A stretch of 64,000 nucleotides of DNA from Gordionus sp. m RMFG-2023 (taxonomy: Eukaryota > Nematomorpha > Gordioida > Chordodea > Parachordodidae): contig NC_088775.1 in assembly GCF_954871325.1 (NCBI RefSeq), positions 78,283,561 to 78,347,560 on the forward strand, read 5' to 3'. A model generated the notes under the pieces. The model did not search any database. It saw only the letters and a list, made by a program, of their open reading frames with translations, and was not told where the DNA came from. Every line of letters begins with the position of its first letter. The first letter of the stretch is position 1. Positions 1-11,393 of this stretch are shown one piece after another. The position numbers were made by a program, and so were the translations under genes.

Positions 1-960
1 TTTATTATTTGGGATGAGGTGGGTAGAAAAAGTATTATTTTTCGGATTTGGAAAATGAAAATCACGCGTTCAACGTTAACCTTCAAAAAATGGGACATGT
101 TAACTGTTGTGTTTGGGGCCACGACCGCGAGCGGTTCTACCGGGGGATATGGGTTGGGATCGGCAGAATTCCTGGGACCGGGTTTTTCTGGTAGGTTGAC
201 GTTGGGACCGGTTTTGTCATCATCCAGAGTAATTTAACTTTATTGTTAAAATGTTACAATTTACAAAATAATTAAAAACTACGCACAATAAATTTTCATA
301 AAAGAAATGTATTTTAAATTTTACAAAAAAAAATATTTAATGGTCCAGAAAAAGGTATTTTTCCAACCTTTATAATTTTTGCAAACAAAGAGAAAAAAAG
401 GTTGTTATATAATCGCGATACAGTCATTCTTGAAACTGGTTAGAACCAGTTTCAAATGCAATATAAAAATAAGGTATAATATCAATTTCATAACAAAAAA
501 AAAGGAAGATGGGAAAACAAAAGAAGCAAGTAGAAAACAAAAACGTAAAGAGAAGAAATAAGTTATACGGGACAAGTGGGGAGATAGAACATAACATTAA
601 CGTTCGTTCAAAACCTTATGATTAAATTTTTTTTAAAATTTTTATTTCATATTTAATTTATTATAAATAAATTAATGGTTTATATTTTCTAATTCAACAT
701 ATTAGCCATGTTTAAAATTAATAGTTTTATTTTGATATATATGTATATATATATTTACAATAAATATAACAGTGAATAATGAGTTTCTTATTAATTTTCG
801 ATATATAAAAACTTATATATCATATAAAATTTAATTATTTATAAAATGTATAAATTTATAATACTTTGAATTGTGTGAATATAAAACCCTTGATAAAATT
901 TAAAAATAATAGTGATTAAATTTTATTTTCAAAGAATCACACTAAAAATAAATAAATCCT
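1..960. other. AT-rich spacer, no gene recognised
   Basis: Mostly low-complexity A+T sequence. The one exception is a GC-richer patch at about 105-235 with repeated GGGACCGG and GTTGGGA words; it looks like a repeat fragment (compare the GGTCAGGACCGGGTC patch near 22080) rather than an exon. No splice-bounded coding segment could be supported. Confidence 0.5.
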
Positions 961-965
961 AAAAG

Positions 966-2905
966 TTATTATTGAAAGTGAGCAACAAAAATATTGAAAG
1001 GGCACGGAAACGACAAACGGATAATAAAATGTAAAACGACCTGACAAATATTACGCAGGCGGACAACAAAGAAATGAGTGCTTCACTTATTATAAAATTT
1101 AAATATTGAAAACAAAAAAATTTATAATTTCCCGAAAAATATAATATATTATAAAAAAATATATCAATTTCCAATTATATTTTTAAAAAATTTTTTTTTA
1201 TCAAAAATAATTAATCGCACTTCTTCACATAAACGAAAATACAAACGGAATATACATTTTTAACCTATTATAACATGTCCTCTAAAAAAAACACCAACAC
1301 ACCTAAATGACTATAAATGAATCGTCTGTCCCCAATAGGAGGTCCTCCAGGTCATCTGTTAGCCCCTCAGCTGTTTTTCCCGCTAAACTATCCTCAGTTT
1401 CCGCCACAACCGTCGTCCTCTGAATCGACACCATCGGCATCACCACTCTTTCTCTTCCAGTTTCGTTCCCGATCTAAGCTCCTCTTTGACACAACATATA
1501 GTCGGATACATCACCTTTTTCCCATTTCACAGCATAATATGTGAGTTTCTTCATCTGGGAAACGGAATGTGGTTCTCCACCACCAGGCGAGCTTTTGATG
1601 CCTCTCTTCCCCTTCTGGAGACGCCTCGTTATATAGCCCACACCACCGCACCCATGGCAGGTGACCGTCATATGGATCCTTCTATGTCACTAATCTTTCT
1701 TGCCCATTGAGCAATTGAAGTTTAAAGATGGAAACATAATATACAAGATCAGTTCTACCATTATGGAATCAAATTCGGTGGACATTCGCAGTTCTACAGG
1801 CGTCTTATGGGAGGATTCAGGAAACTCTGTTGGTTGACATGCATGATCACATTGGGATTTGGGAGTGAGCAATGGGCGAGAAAGATTAGTGCCCAATAGT
1901 AGGATTCATATGACGGTTACCTGTTGTGGGCGCGGTGTTGTAGACCAAGGAGGAGAGGGATTTCTCGACTGGTGGTGGTGGACCACATTCCGGTTTCCCG
2001 GTGGAGAGACTTTCATGTTATGCAAAGGAATGGGACAATGGTGATGTCTCTGGCCACAGGTTATGTCAGAGAGGAGCTTAGATCAGGGGCTGAACGTAAG
2101 TCCAATGCCAGGGATCATATGGTGAGAGATACGAATCTGGATCCAGCTAGAAGAGAAAGAGTTGTGGTGGCTATTCCGGGGGCAATATATGCAGAGTACG
2201 GAGAATCCCTAGGTGGGAGAGTGGACAGCCAAGACGCTTATGGATGATCTGGAGGACATTGGGGCAAGATTGAGGCGATTCTTTATGGTCAATTTGGTAT
2301 GTTGATGGTTTTTTTAGAGGGGACATGTCATTATAGGTTAATGATGTATATTTTTGTGTTTTTGTTGAAGGATGATTAATTATTTTTATTATTTCTGTCC
2401 TAATATTATTTTATTTTTTCGCGGAAATAATATTTTATTTGTGCACATTTCTTTGTTGTCCGTCTGTATAATATATGTCAGGTCGTTTTGCAATTTATTA
2501 TTCGTTTGTCGTTTCCGTGCCCTTCCAATTCGTGATCTGCATTGGGCCTAATTTTTCAAACCTGGCCTGGCCCGAAATTTTTTTAAGAAAGTTTTGCTGG
2601 CCCGAGCCCGAGATTTTTTTAAAAAGTTTTGCCGGCCAGACCCTGCCCGAATTTATTTAATATATAAATTAATTTTTTTAATTACTCAAAATAAAAGACA
2701 TGTTATATGGCACCTTGTTTCTATAACTAAAATATTTTTATTTTACATAAAAAATTTAATATAAAATTGATAAATTTAGATATATTTAAAAAAATTCCAA
2801 GGCCCGACCCGGCCCGATTTTTATTAGGCCTAGCCCGAAGCTCGTTCAGGCCGGGTCTACTTTTGCAGATCTCTACTTTCAATATTCTTGTTGCTCACTT
2901 TCAAT
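966..2905. mobile_element. large fold-back (long inverted repeat) element
   Basis: Two long, diverged arms face each other. The left arm (about 966-1716) matches the reverse complement of the right arm (about 1862-2530 plus 2877-2905); the unpaired centre is about 1717-1861. Anchor pairs are GAAAGTGAGCAACAA near 970 with TTGTTGCTCACTTTC near 2890, GGCACGGAAACGACAAACG near 997 with its complement near 2505, and GGTCCTCCAGGTCATC near 1340 with GATCTGGAGGACATTGG near 2245. The central parts of the arms are GC-richer than the surroundings. No intact protein is visible, so this is a non-autonomous fold-back element or two head-to-head copies of one unit. The right arm is split by the small element at 2531-2876. 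Confidence 0.8.
2531..2876. mobile_element. hAT-like MITE, family A, copy 1
   Basis: A 346-bp non-autonomous element with inverted ends (GATCTGCA at the left, TGCAGATC at the right) and inner GGCCCGGCCCGA-type blocks in inverted orientation. It interrupts the right arm of the fold-back element; the uninterrupted left arm shows the empty site. Flanking octamers TTCCAATT (2523-2530) and TTTCAATA (2877-2884) agree at 6 of 8 positions, as expected for an aged hAT-type 8-bp target duplication. A second full copy in the opposite orientation lies at 42735-43108. Confidence 0.8.
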
Positions 2906-3115
2906 ATTTATTTATTATAAAATTTCCACAACAAAATTTTCCGCGAAAAAAGAAAATATATTATCAACATAAAAGAAAATATATCAATTTCCAATATATT
3001 TCTTTTTTAAAATTTTTATCTTAGCAAAATAATATTCGGACAAAAATATTTATACATCCTTCAACAAAAACGAAAATACAAACAAAATATTCATTTTTAA
3101 CCAATTATGACAATA
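2886..3115. repeat. third partial copy of the fold-back arm sequence
   Basis: This stretch repeats, in direct orientation, the AT-rich outer left arm at about 1088-1285: both carry TTATTATAAAATTT, ATATATCAATTTCCAAT, AACGAAAATACAAAC and a tail resembling TTTTTAACCTATTATGAC. It abuts the right end of the fold-back element, so the locus holds three versions of one sequence, two direct and one inverted. No coding content is seen here or in the next 800 bases. Confidence 0.65.
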
Positions 3116-3936
3116 TTAACTATTTTATATCTAAATATATAATATTTAATGATTTTTACTTTATGTATCTATTATAATAATCATAATAATTTAGTAAGCC
3201 TATGAAATACAACAAGCTAAAATTATTAATAGGCTAATTATAGTTATACAATTAAATTTTTTTTTAAAATTAGAACTTGGACATTTTTAAACTGATATAC
3301 TTTTAGGGCACATTTTACATTTGGTAATGTTATAATAAGTTCTTTAGATAGAGGTTGCTTATGATGCAAAATCGCTCAATTTTAGCCAATTTTTTAAAAC
3401 TGGTGCAGCTTCGACATTTCGCTAAAAGATGTACAACTCTTTGTGCCATCTATGAGTAAAAAATTTTTTTTAAAAATCGGATTTTGCATTATTATAAAAT
3501 ATAATTTATTTTTATGGAAGTGGAATTCAAATTCAACTAATTTCTTATCTTGGTACATGTTGATGTAATTCAAAATCAGATGATGATGAATTAACATCCA
3601 TGCTTATGCTTATCTATAAAGTATAAATAATATTCAAATTAATAAACTTAACTTAAACCCAGGGATGCTCACGACCATGGACGTTAAGAGAATCGGTTAT
3701 GGATGGAGGAATATCGGGTTACCCTAGTAAAGATAACTTCCGTTGGTGTTTAGTTTTAGGGTGCTAGCTGCTTCAATTATGGCTTTTTTTAAAAAATAAC
3801 AAACCAATTTAAGCAATGATAAACTTTTCCATCCATCCATATTGTATATATTTATATTTTATGATGACAATTTAAAACAATTTTATAAAAAATTGCGAAA
3901 TCAATTAAAATAATCATATTTCTACATTATCTATAG

Positions 3937-6900
3937 AACAAAAATGTAATTCAATTTGCGAACGCTAAGAAAAAAATATTGGAACAAATAACTACAGCCA
4001 TAGCCTCTATTGCAGACGCCGCGAAATTATCATTCATTCCGTTCTACTCCAAATTCGTGCCTTGCCTGAAATTTATAATCCAACATACCACCGATTCTAT
4101 CGTATACATAATTTTTATATAAATATAAACAATATAATATTTTTTTTGGTCTTAATTTTCTTTTACTATAAAGGTAAGAAGAGATTTGTGAATAGTTTGA
4201 CTAGTTGACTAGGCTTCATTGCTTTATTTTTATTAAGTCATCCTTAGACAAAATTCTTTGACTTTTGATCTGGTCCTAGACCAATCTAATACCATGATTA
4301 AGAATTTGCATATATTAAGGCTGTGCTTATTATAAATATCGAATCGGCACCGATATTTAGTGTCTTCAAACAATATCGGATCGGGTCGATATTTTTTAAA
4401 AATTTGATCCTATATTTTTATTGTTTAGTTATTTTATAATTTTAATTTATAATTAAGGATTTTTTTATTTGATAAATAGTTTTATAATAATAAATTAATG
4501 AAAGGAACTAAAATACAATTTATTTGTTGTATAGTTTAAAAAAATAGTTTAAACTTTTCACTATTTTTTTAAATATTATCTTCAACAAGAAAATGATTTT
4601 AAAATATCTAACGAGTCACATTCAGTTAGTGTTATTAAAAACTCGATTTAGCTAATTTTTATAAACGGTTAACTCGAGATTTTGCCCAAAAGTAAATTAC
4701 TCAAGCTTATTAATTTTGCCTACAGATGGCAGAAAGTTTGCACTTCTATTGGCCAAATTTTGAGGCTTAAGTATTAATATTTTGGCTAAAATCGTTTTAT
4801 CCTCTTTATTTTAAATCGGCTAAATAGCTGTTTACTAACACTACATTTCACCCATAAGCATTGCAAATATTAAATAAGATGGTTAACTGAAAATAAAATC
4901 AAAACACACATAATCACTCGTGAAAGTTAGTTGGTTTCTTTTTAAAATATAAAATTTGGATATTTTTATGAAATTTGTTTTCAAAGATGGATGATAAATA
5001 AAATATAAATCACCGGGCCTAAAATAATAAGAAATTTTTAAAAAAAAATCCAGGTCAGGCCGTGCAAATGGTACCTCTGCATGTCTGATATAAACATAGG
5101 ATAGGGATTGGATATTTAGTAATATCGATAGATAGGATTGATAAAAAATGGATCTACACAGTTCTATAAATATTATTTAAATTAAAATGGTCTGTGATAA
5201 TATTCATATATTTAATATTTAGTAATATGCTTATATAGTCAAAATTATTTAAATGCATCCACCAACCTGTAGATTTTCAGGATACATTTTAAAAAAATGA
5301 GAAGTTAAATACTGGTCTTGGATTGATCTTGTTATTTAAAATCGTAGTGTGGGTCAGTCCTTTTTTTATGAGCAGCAACCCATTCCCATCTTTGATTTTA
5401 TGGTTCAGACTAAAGACCGGATCGTTAACTCCACCCGTACCCTAATAAAATAATAACAAAATAGTTAAATCTAGAAAAATAAAAGGTTAATGCGCAAATA
5501 TTAATAAATACTTAAATCAAAATATACCCTAATAATTTAATTGTCAGTGAAATTGAAATAAAATGACGATTAAAGAGACATTTAATCTATATACAATCTT
5601 TCTAAATGGTCATACTTCATCATCATAAATAATTATTTTAGAGATGATTCGTAAATTATTAATATAAAATCGTTTATCGTTTTCCATTTAGCTCTTTTAT
5701 ATGTGATTATTAAAACAGTGGTTATCTTTAAAAAAATGGAATAATCTGGATATGGATTTTAAAAATGCTAAAGTGGCAAAATATTATACACCAAATTTAA
5801 TTATTGAAGTTAAATTAAACAAGTAAAGTTTAACATTTAAAAAAAAACTAATTCATAGCAACAAACTCCCAACGAAATGTCCGGAAAACGTCATTCTATG
5901 ACATTTAGTTTGCTAAGAGGCAAAGCCATCGAATGTTTAACTCTGATAGGCATGGCGGTGGGTAGGGAAACCTTTCTACCCGATTCTCACGATATAATGA
6001 AGCTCCTCCTTCCTTTACAAACGGGCCAACTTAAAATTGCCGATGATGATCCACAGGTTAGTTAAAAAAAATTCTATAAACCTTACTTTTATGTATGCCT
6101 ATTGAGACTCTTATCTAGTGCGTAGTACTGACACCTATTTATATCATTTTTTATATTAAAAATAACAGCTGTCATATCTAATATCAGCATGGGCTCGGAT
6201 GTGCTCAATCATGGGTCCAGAGTTTGTACAGTATCTTCCAATTGTTATGGGACCTGTCATTCAAACTGCTTCTTACAAACCCGAAGTGGCTTTTGTCGAT
6301 TGTAGAATTTATATTATTTCTTACTTTATATTATATATTTATTCACTTCTAAAGATTTTTACAGTATTTGGGCTGGGAACACATTATTTTAAGATTTCAA
6401 ATATTTGAGAAATTTCTCTTTTAAATAATATAATTTACAAAAATTTAATTTTTATGGGTTATTTAATAAAAAATAAATTTAAATGAGATATTTATAGGCC
6501 TAGAGAAAATAATATATAACCAAATTTTAAATAAAATGTAATTATAAATTCCTTCTTATTATGTAATTAATTGATATCAAATAGTTATGGTTGGGAAAAT
6601 AAAAAATAATTCATTTTTTTCTTGGAATTTTAATTTTTGGTTTTGAATTATATAAAAATATAGAATGATTGTTAATTTTATTTAAACGAAAAAAATTTAA
6701 ACTTTAAGCTGAAACAGCGAAAGAAGTCAATACGAATGACTGGCAGTTCGTAAATATCGGTGAAGGAGGTCAAAATTTCGGCTTGAAGACGACCGGGTTG
6801 GATGATAAAGCGACAGCTTGTCAAATGCTGGTCTGTTATGCTCGAGAACTAAAGCACAATTTTTCCCCCATTTACGTTCAACAAACTCTCTCCATCATGA

Positions 6901-9900
6901 TACCCATGCTCAAATTTTATTTCCATGATGATATCCTTTTTTATGCCATTATTAGCAATTTTTTGCTAATAATATTATTTAATCTATCAAAAATATTTAT
7001 ATTTTAGCATTATTGGATATTTTATCACTCAATTTTAGCTCCAAATTTAAATGAAGAATTTTTTTAAACTTAACTCGATTTTTAAAAACGTGTTAGAACA
7101 GCTGCCTCTGAAAGCTTTCCTTATTTATTAGAATGTGCCAAGGGTAAAGATGCCGCATTTGTTTTAGAAGTTTGGAATAGCATACGCCCGGAATTGATTA
7201 AAGCTATAGATAATGAACCCGAAAATGAAGTTTTGGCCGAACACATCAATAGTTTGGCTCAGGTATTATTAACTCTATAAATCAGGGAGGTTCAAGTTTA
7301 GGTCCAGATAAGCATAATAATATTCATTCCGTTTGAACCTTTAAAAACCGGGGTTTTTCATCTTTTAAAATTCTAAAAAATAAAATTGAACCATATATAA
7401 TTAAAATATCTTTGAGATTCTCTTATCTCAAATTTTAGCTATGAAGAGTAAGAATATATTTTTTAACTGAGAACACTTATATATGCTAACTTGGGTAGCT
7501 GGCATTTGTCAAATAGCAATAAACAAAATATCTGAAAATATATGATAAAGGTTTTGAATTTTTTAATTCAGTTTAGTAAATAATAACGGTTAATACCGGT
7601 TAATACCGGTTTTACGGTTCAGGTTCGATTTGTATCTGTTATAAATTTATCGAAAAAAATATCTTTTTCTTATGACCATTAAATCTCAATATAGATGATC
7701 CTTATGTTCGAGGACCGAATAATGCTGGCTATAAACTGAGTTATAGTAAATTTAGTTTTCAAAATATTTCACAAATAGATATGAATTAAAATGCAATTTT
7801 TTAGACTAATTAACTATCTTATATAGACAAAAGCAGTTTAAGTTGGCAGATATTAGAATTAGTTCTTGACGAGTTACGTTTGAAGCCTCTTTCATGTAAT
7901 TTTATTATAAAATATAGAGAGTAGTAAGTAACCAACTCATTCTTTATGTAACTCATGTGACTAGAAATTTTAAACAAATTTAATCTTGTTATTATTAAGT
8001 GTATAGATTTATTGGGAAATGGTTGCGTAAACTCTGAAATACCGGAAATTATGAGGATACTCGAGAAATTGTTCAAGATTCATATTGAAAAAGAACAAGA
8101 AAGATTGGGTAAATTTTTAACCTAGCATTAAAATATAAAATGTATATATTTTTCTTTCTTTTTTAATGTGGGAAAAAAAAATAAAGACAAGAAAAATGAT
8201 GAGGATTATGACGAATTGGTTGAAGAGGATTTATGTATGGAAGGAGACGAAAACAATTATATATTGAGTAAAATGTGCGATTTGATTCATTCGTTTTACA
8301 AGGCGTACGGACCGATATTTAATCCCACCTTCGTGGCCGTTATCTTACCACATGCCCTTAATTTATTGGTTTGAAATAATACAAAATTATTTTATTTATT
8401 TTTTTATATCAATAATCTAAATTCAAAGTTTTATCATTTTTGATGTTATATAAATTAATATTTAATCGAAAATTTTTTTCCTAGTTCAAATTCTACTTTA
8501 AATTTGGTATTTTACGACCTTTACCACAGGCTTGCAAATCTATCTGGGTAAATGACGTGCCTTGCTCATAGTAACTTAAGAGGCTATGTGAAATAATTAA
8601 TCTTACTGATAATTTTAACAGCATCCTATATTAAAGAAATTATTAATGGTGTAATGTAATATTAATTACTTTATTTTTATATTTGCTAACATATTAAAGT
8701 AGGGGTATCTATCCATATAAACAGTTGATAATTAAAAAGAAATAAAAGATATATTTTTTTTGTAACGCTTTTTATATATTTTTTTAGAAAGTTGGACGAC
8801 CGTGGTCAGATCACCAGTGGGGAATTTGTATTATTGACGATTTTATTGAATTCGCGGGCCCGGTAATTATTTATTTCAATGTAATCAATAGAAGTTTTAC
8901 CGAATTTTGAGGCAGATCGAATTTACCGATAGCAGCTGAACCAATTCTTAATATTAACACTATGGAAAAATGTGTTTATATAATGGAATAAACGAAATAT
9001 TAAAGCCTATCCGATATTTTAATAAAATTGGCACACCACTAATAAGCATATTTGGGTAATGGCTAAAAATAAGCGAATTCTCTTTAATTTACAGGACAAT
9101 GCCTAAAGGTTTAGCTATATTTTGAAGAAAGAAACTCAGAGGCTATAACTGTTTACAAAATAGAACTATTTCCAAACTATAATAATCTGATTATTAGCTA
9201 AAAATTATATTTTTGTAAAAATGATTATTAGTCCTTATATAATTTCAAGAATTTGCAAAAATATGAAATAGAATTATATTAGATATGAATTATAAAAGTT
9301 TTTTTTTAAATTCTAAAATATAATTTAAAATATGATTATTAGGAATCCTTCCAATACAAAGACTCGTTTTTACCCTATTTAGTAAGTTTTATTTCGGATG
9401 ATAGCTCAGAAGTCAGACAAGCCGCAGTTTATGGAATAGGTATGATGGCTCAAAATAATCCACAAATTTATCGCTCGATTTGTTTAGGTATATTATTACT
9501 CGATTTTAAGCAAAATATTTTTATCACAAAAATTTTTTTGTACATAACCCTTAGCCCACGATAAATTTCAATTTTTAGATATATTTTTTCTTAAATGGAA
9601 TAAATGGGTTTTATTATAGTAGTAATTTATGTCATGTCGATCATTTCTCACTCCGGCAGTCAATTTTAAATTTTGCATAATGATAAAACATTAAATCCAA
9701 AATTTTAAATATCCTGACAGGCTTATTAAAATTTTACGAAAAATCAAATTTACGAGGCTCTGACTGATTTTTTATTTGTAATTATCCTGCCCAGCCCGAA
9801 TTTTAATGCACAAATTTTCATATCTGGCCCTTTATAATTATTTGCCAGGTATGGCCCCTTATAATTTTTTAGAAAATTTTCCAGGCCCACAGGCAGAACT

Positions 9901-11302
9901 AAGTATATCTAATGTAATATACCTTAAATTTATTTGTTAATATATGAAATAATAAAACAACCTTTTTTTTCCTTTTATATAATGATGTGATTCAAAAAAA
10001 TAAATAACATCCGGTAAAGATTCTACTTCAGCTTTAAGAGATATATTTCAAAAAACTTGAAATTTTACATCAACTGGGAAACATAGTTTAAAAAAAACTT
10101 AAATATTTTTAAATTCTGAAAAGTTACTTTTTTATGAATTATCAAAACGAGGCTGGATCTTAGAAATTGATAAAATGTTAGGATATATATAAATTTGCTA
10201 AGATTCCATTGCTGTCTTGGTTTCATTATTTATTAAACTATGAGTATATATTTCAAATTTTTAAATAAAAAGCTATAAATTACTTGAAATTTTCTGAAGA
10301 AAATTTATAAAAAAAACAAGATGAACTCAATTAACAAATATTTTAATATTACCCACCTTTTGCTCTGTTTAAAAAAACTCCTACACCTTTATTAGAAGCG
10401 TCCACAACCAATAGGGTTAGGGTTTTCTCTAGAAAAATAAAATTAAGGATATTTTTTGAATCTATAAAGATTTAATTGAGATATCATTAAATATGTTAAT
10501 AGATTTTTTAAATATAAAATACGATTTTATTAACCCTTATAGCTTAAAGATACTTGACTTTTTACTAATTTAAAAAAAGAATAAATATTTTAAAAAGCGG
10601 AATATTTTTAGCCTGTTTTATCAAATTTTTCATCGTTAAATTAGGTTGCGAATTTTTTTTATTAATTTTAACTTTAAGAGTTATTGCCGCTTCTCAGACA
10701 ACTAATAACTCATCCAGATTCAAGGGCGATTGAAAACATACACGCTACCGAAAACGCCATATCCGCGTTCACTAAAATTTGCAAATTTATTGTATCAACA
10801 AATCCACAAGATATGACAATGCTAAATGAAATGATCCATGAATGGTTTGGTTGGCTTCCTGTTAGTGAGGACGTTGAGGAGGCTCAACATATATACTCCT
10901 ATTTTTGCGATTTAATTGAAAGGTTAGATTATAAATTAGTTTATATACTATGGGCAGTAATTAAAAGTATATTTTTAACAAATGCTTCTTCAACTACGCA
11001 AATATTTTTATGCAAAAATATTATAATTAAGTAATAATCCGATAGTCCTTGGCCAGAACAATTCCAACATACCAAAAATAGTTAACATAATCGCCGAAGC
11101 TTTTAATAAAGGTGTTGTGGATGTCAAAGATCTAGCTGGAATCAGAATGCGAAATATTCTACGACAATTACAAGTTTAATATACTAAAATTCGATGTTAT
11201 TTATATTTATGTGTGTAGAACAACATCGATTTCTTCAGGCATTGTATAAGCTTATTAGATTCTCCACAGCAAAATATATTAGAGAAAATATTGACTCAAT
11301 AA
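3937..11302 (+). CDS. IPO5: importin-5 (karyopherin beta-3), 3' part of gene
   Basis: HEAT-repeat nuclear import receptor of the importin-beta family, which carries ribosomal proteins and histones through nuclear pores under RanGTP control. Twelve exons are read: 3937-4101, 5859-6056, 6169-6301, 6709-6930, 7090-7262, 8000-8108, 8187-8368, 8788-8862, 9343-9487, 10679-10922, 11032-11173, 11219-11302; phases agree at every junction and the total is 623 residues plus stop. Family landmarks in order are [66 protein letters not shown], an acidic [11 protein letters not shown] segment, [34 protein letters not shown] and [12 protein letters not shown]. Human importin-5 is about 1,100 residues, so roughly the first 470 are absent; upstream exons presumably lie before the window, with the fold-back element in an intron. 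The intron 6931-7089 is AT-AC type. The first listed exon start is the least certain boundary. Confidence 0.95.
4627..4843. mobile_element. hAT-like MITE, family C, older copy
   Basis: About 217 bp in an importin-5 intron, running from TAGTGTTATTAAAAACTCGA to TGTTTACTAACACTA; the ends are inverted repeats of each other. The interior shares the family's CTCGAGATTTTGCC, ACAGATGGCAGAAAG and GGCTAAAAT words. Flanking octamers CATTCAGT and CATTTCAC match only partly, so this copy is older than the copies at 33462 and 35231. Confidence 0.7.
4985..5095. repeat. family B repeat fragment
   Basis: Carries GTGCAAATGGTACCTCTGC followed by TCTGATATAAAC, with CCGGGCC and AAAAATCC blocks before it. The same words occur near 17710, 24905 and 55060. 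It is a partial copy inside an importin-5 intron. Confidence 0.55.
6931..7089 (+). other. U12-type AT-AC intron of importin-5
   Basis: The exon before ends CATGATG and the next begins GTGTTAGAACAGC, which join to His-Asp-Gly-Val-Arg as in the family. There is no GT at this boundary: the intron begins ATATCCTTTT, the U12 AT-AC donor consensus, and ends AAAAAC. A U12-type branch sequence ACTTAACTC lies at 7068-7076, with the likely branch adenosine at 7073, 16 nt before the 3' end, within the usual U12 spacing. Both exon phases stay consistent only with these boundaries. The family consensus is established knowledge; the boundaries are read directly. Confidence 0.9.
9780..9915. repeat. family B-like repeat fragment
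   Basis: GCCCAGCCCGAATTTT, TGGCCCCTTATAATTTTTTA and CCAGGCCCACAGGCAGA blocks inside the importin-5 intron 9488-10678. They resemble the GGCCCGGCCCG blocks of families A and B. The rest of that 1.2-kb intron shows no further gene. Confidence 0.45.
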
Positions 11303-11387
11303 TTATATTTATATATTTATTTAATTTTTTGGAAAAAAATCTTATTGCATGTATATTCTACATTTTTTTTAAATATTTTGTATTGTA

Positions 11388-11393
11388 AATAAA
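11388..11393 (+). promoter_or_regulatory. importin-5 polyadenylation signal
   Basis: AATAAA 86 bases after the importin-5 stop codon, on the same strand, in a T-rich 3' region. This is the canonical hexamer; the cleavage site itself cannot be placed. Confidence 0.55.

Noticed and set aside
379-561. Lysine-rich open frame near the window start
   Set aside because: Composition is that of A-rich low-complexity DNA; no splice sites, homology or neighbours support it.
1317-1544. Proline-rich open frame in the left fold-back arm
   Set aside because: It lies in an inverted-repeat arm whose partner does not keep the same frame, so it is read-through of repeat sequence, not a gene.
7711-7780. Alternative GT-AG exon in the importin-5 intron before exon 8000-8108
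   Set aside because: Joining the flanking exons directly gives continuous family sequence with matching phase, so no extra exon is needed.
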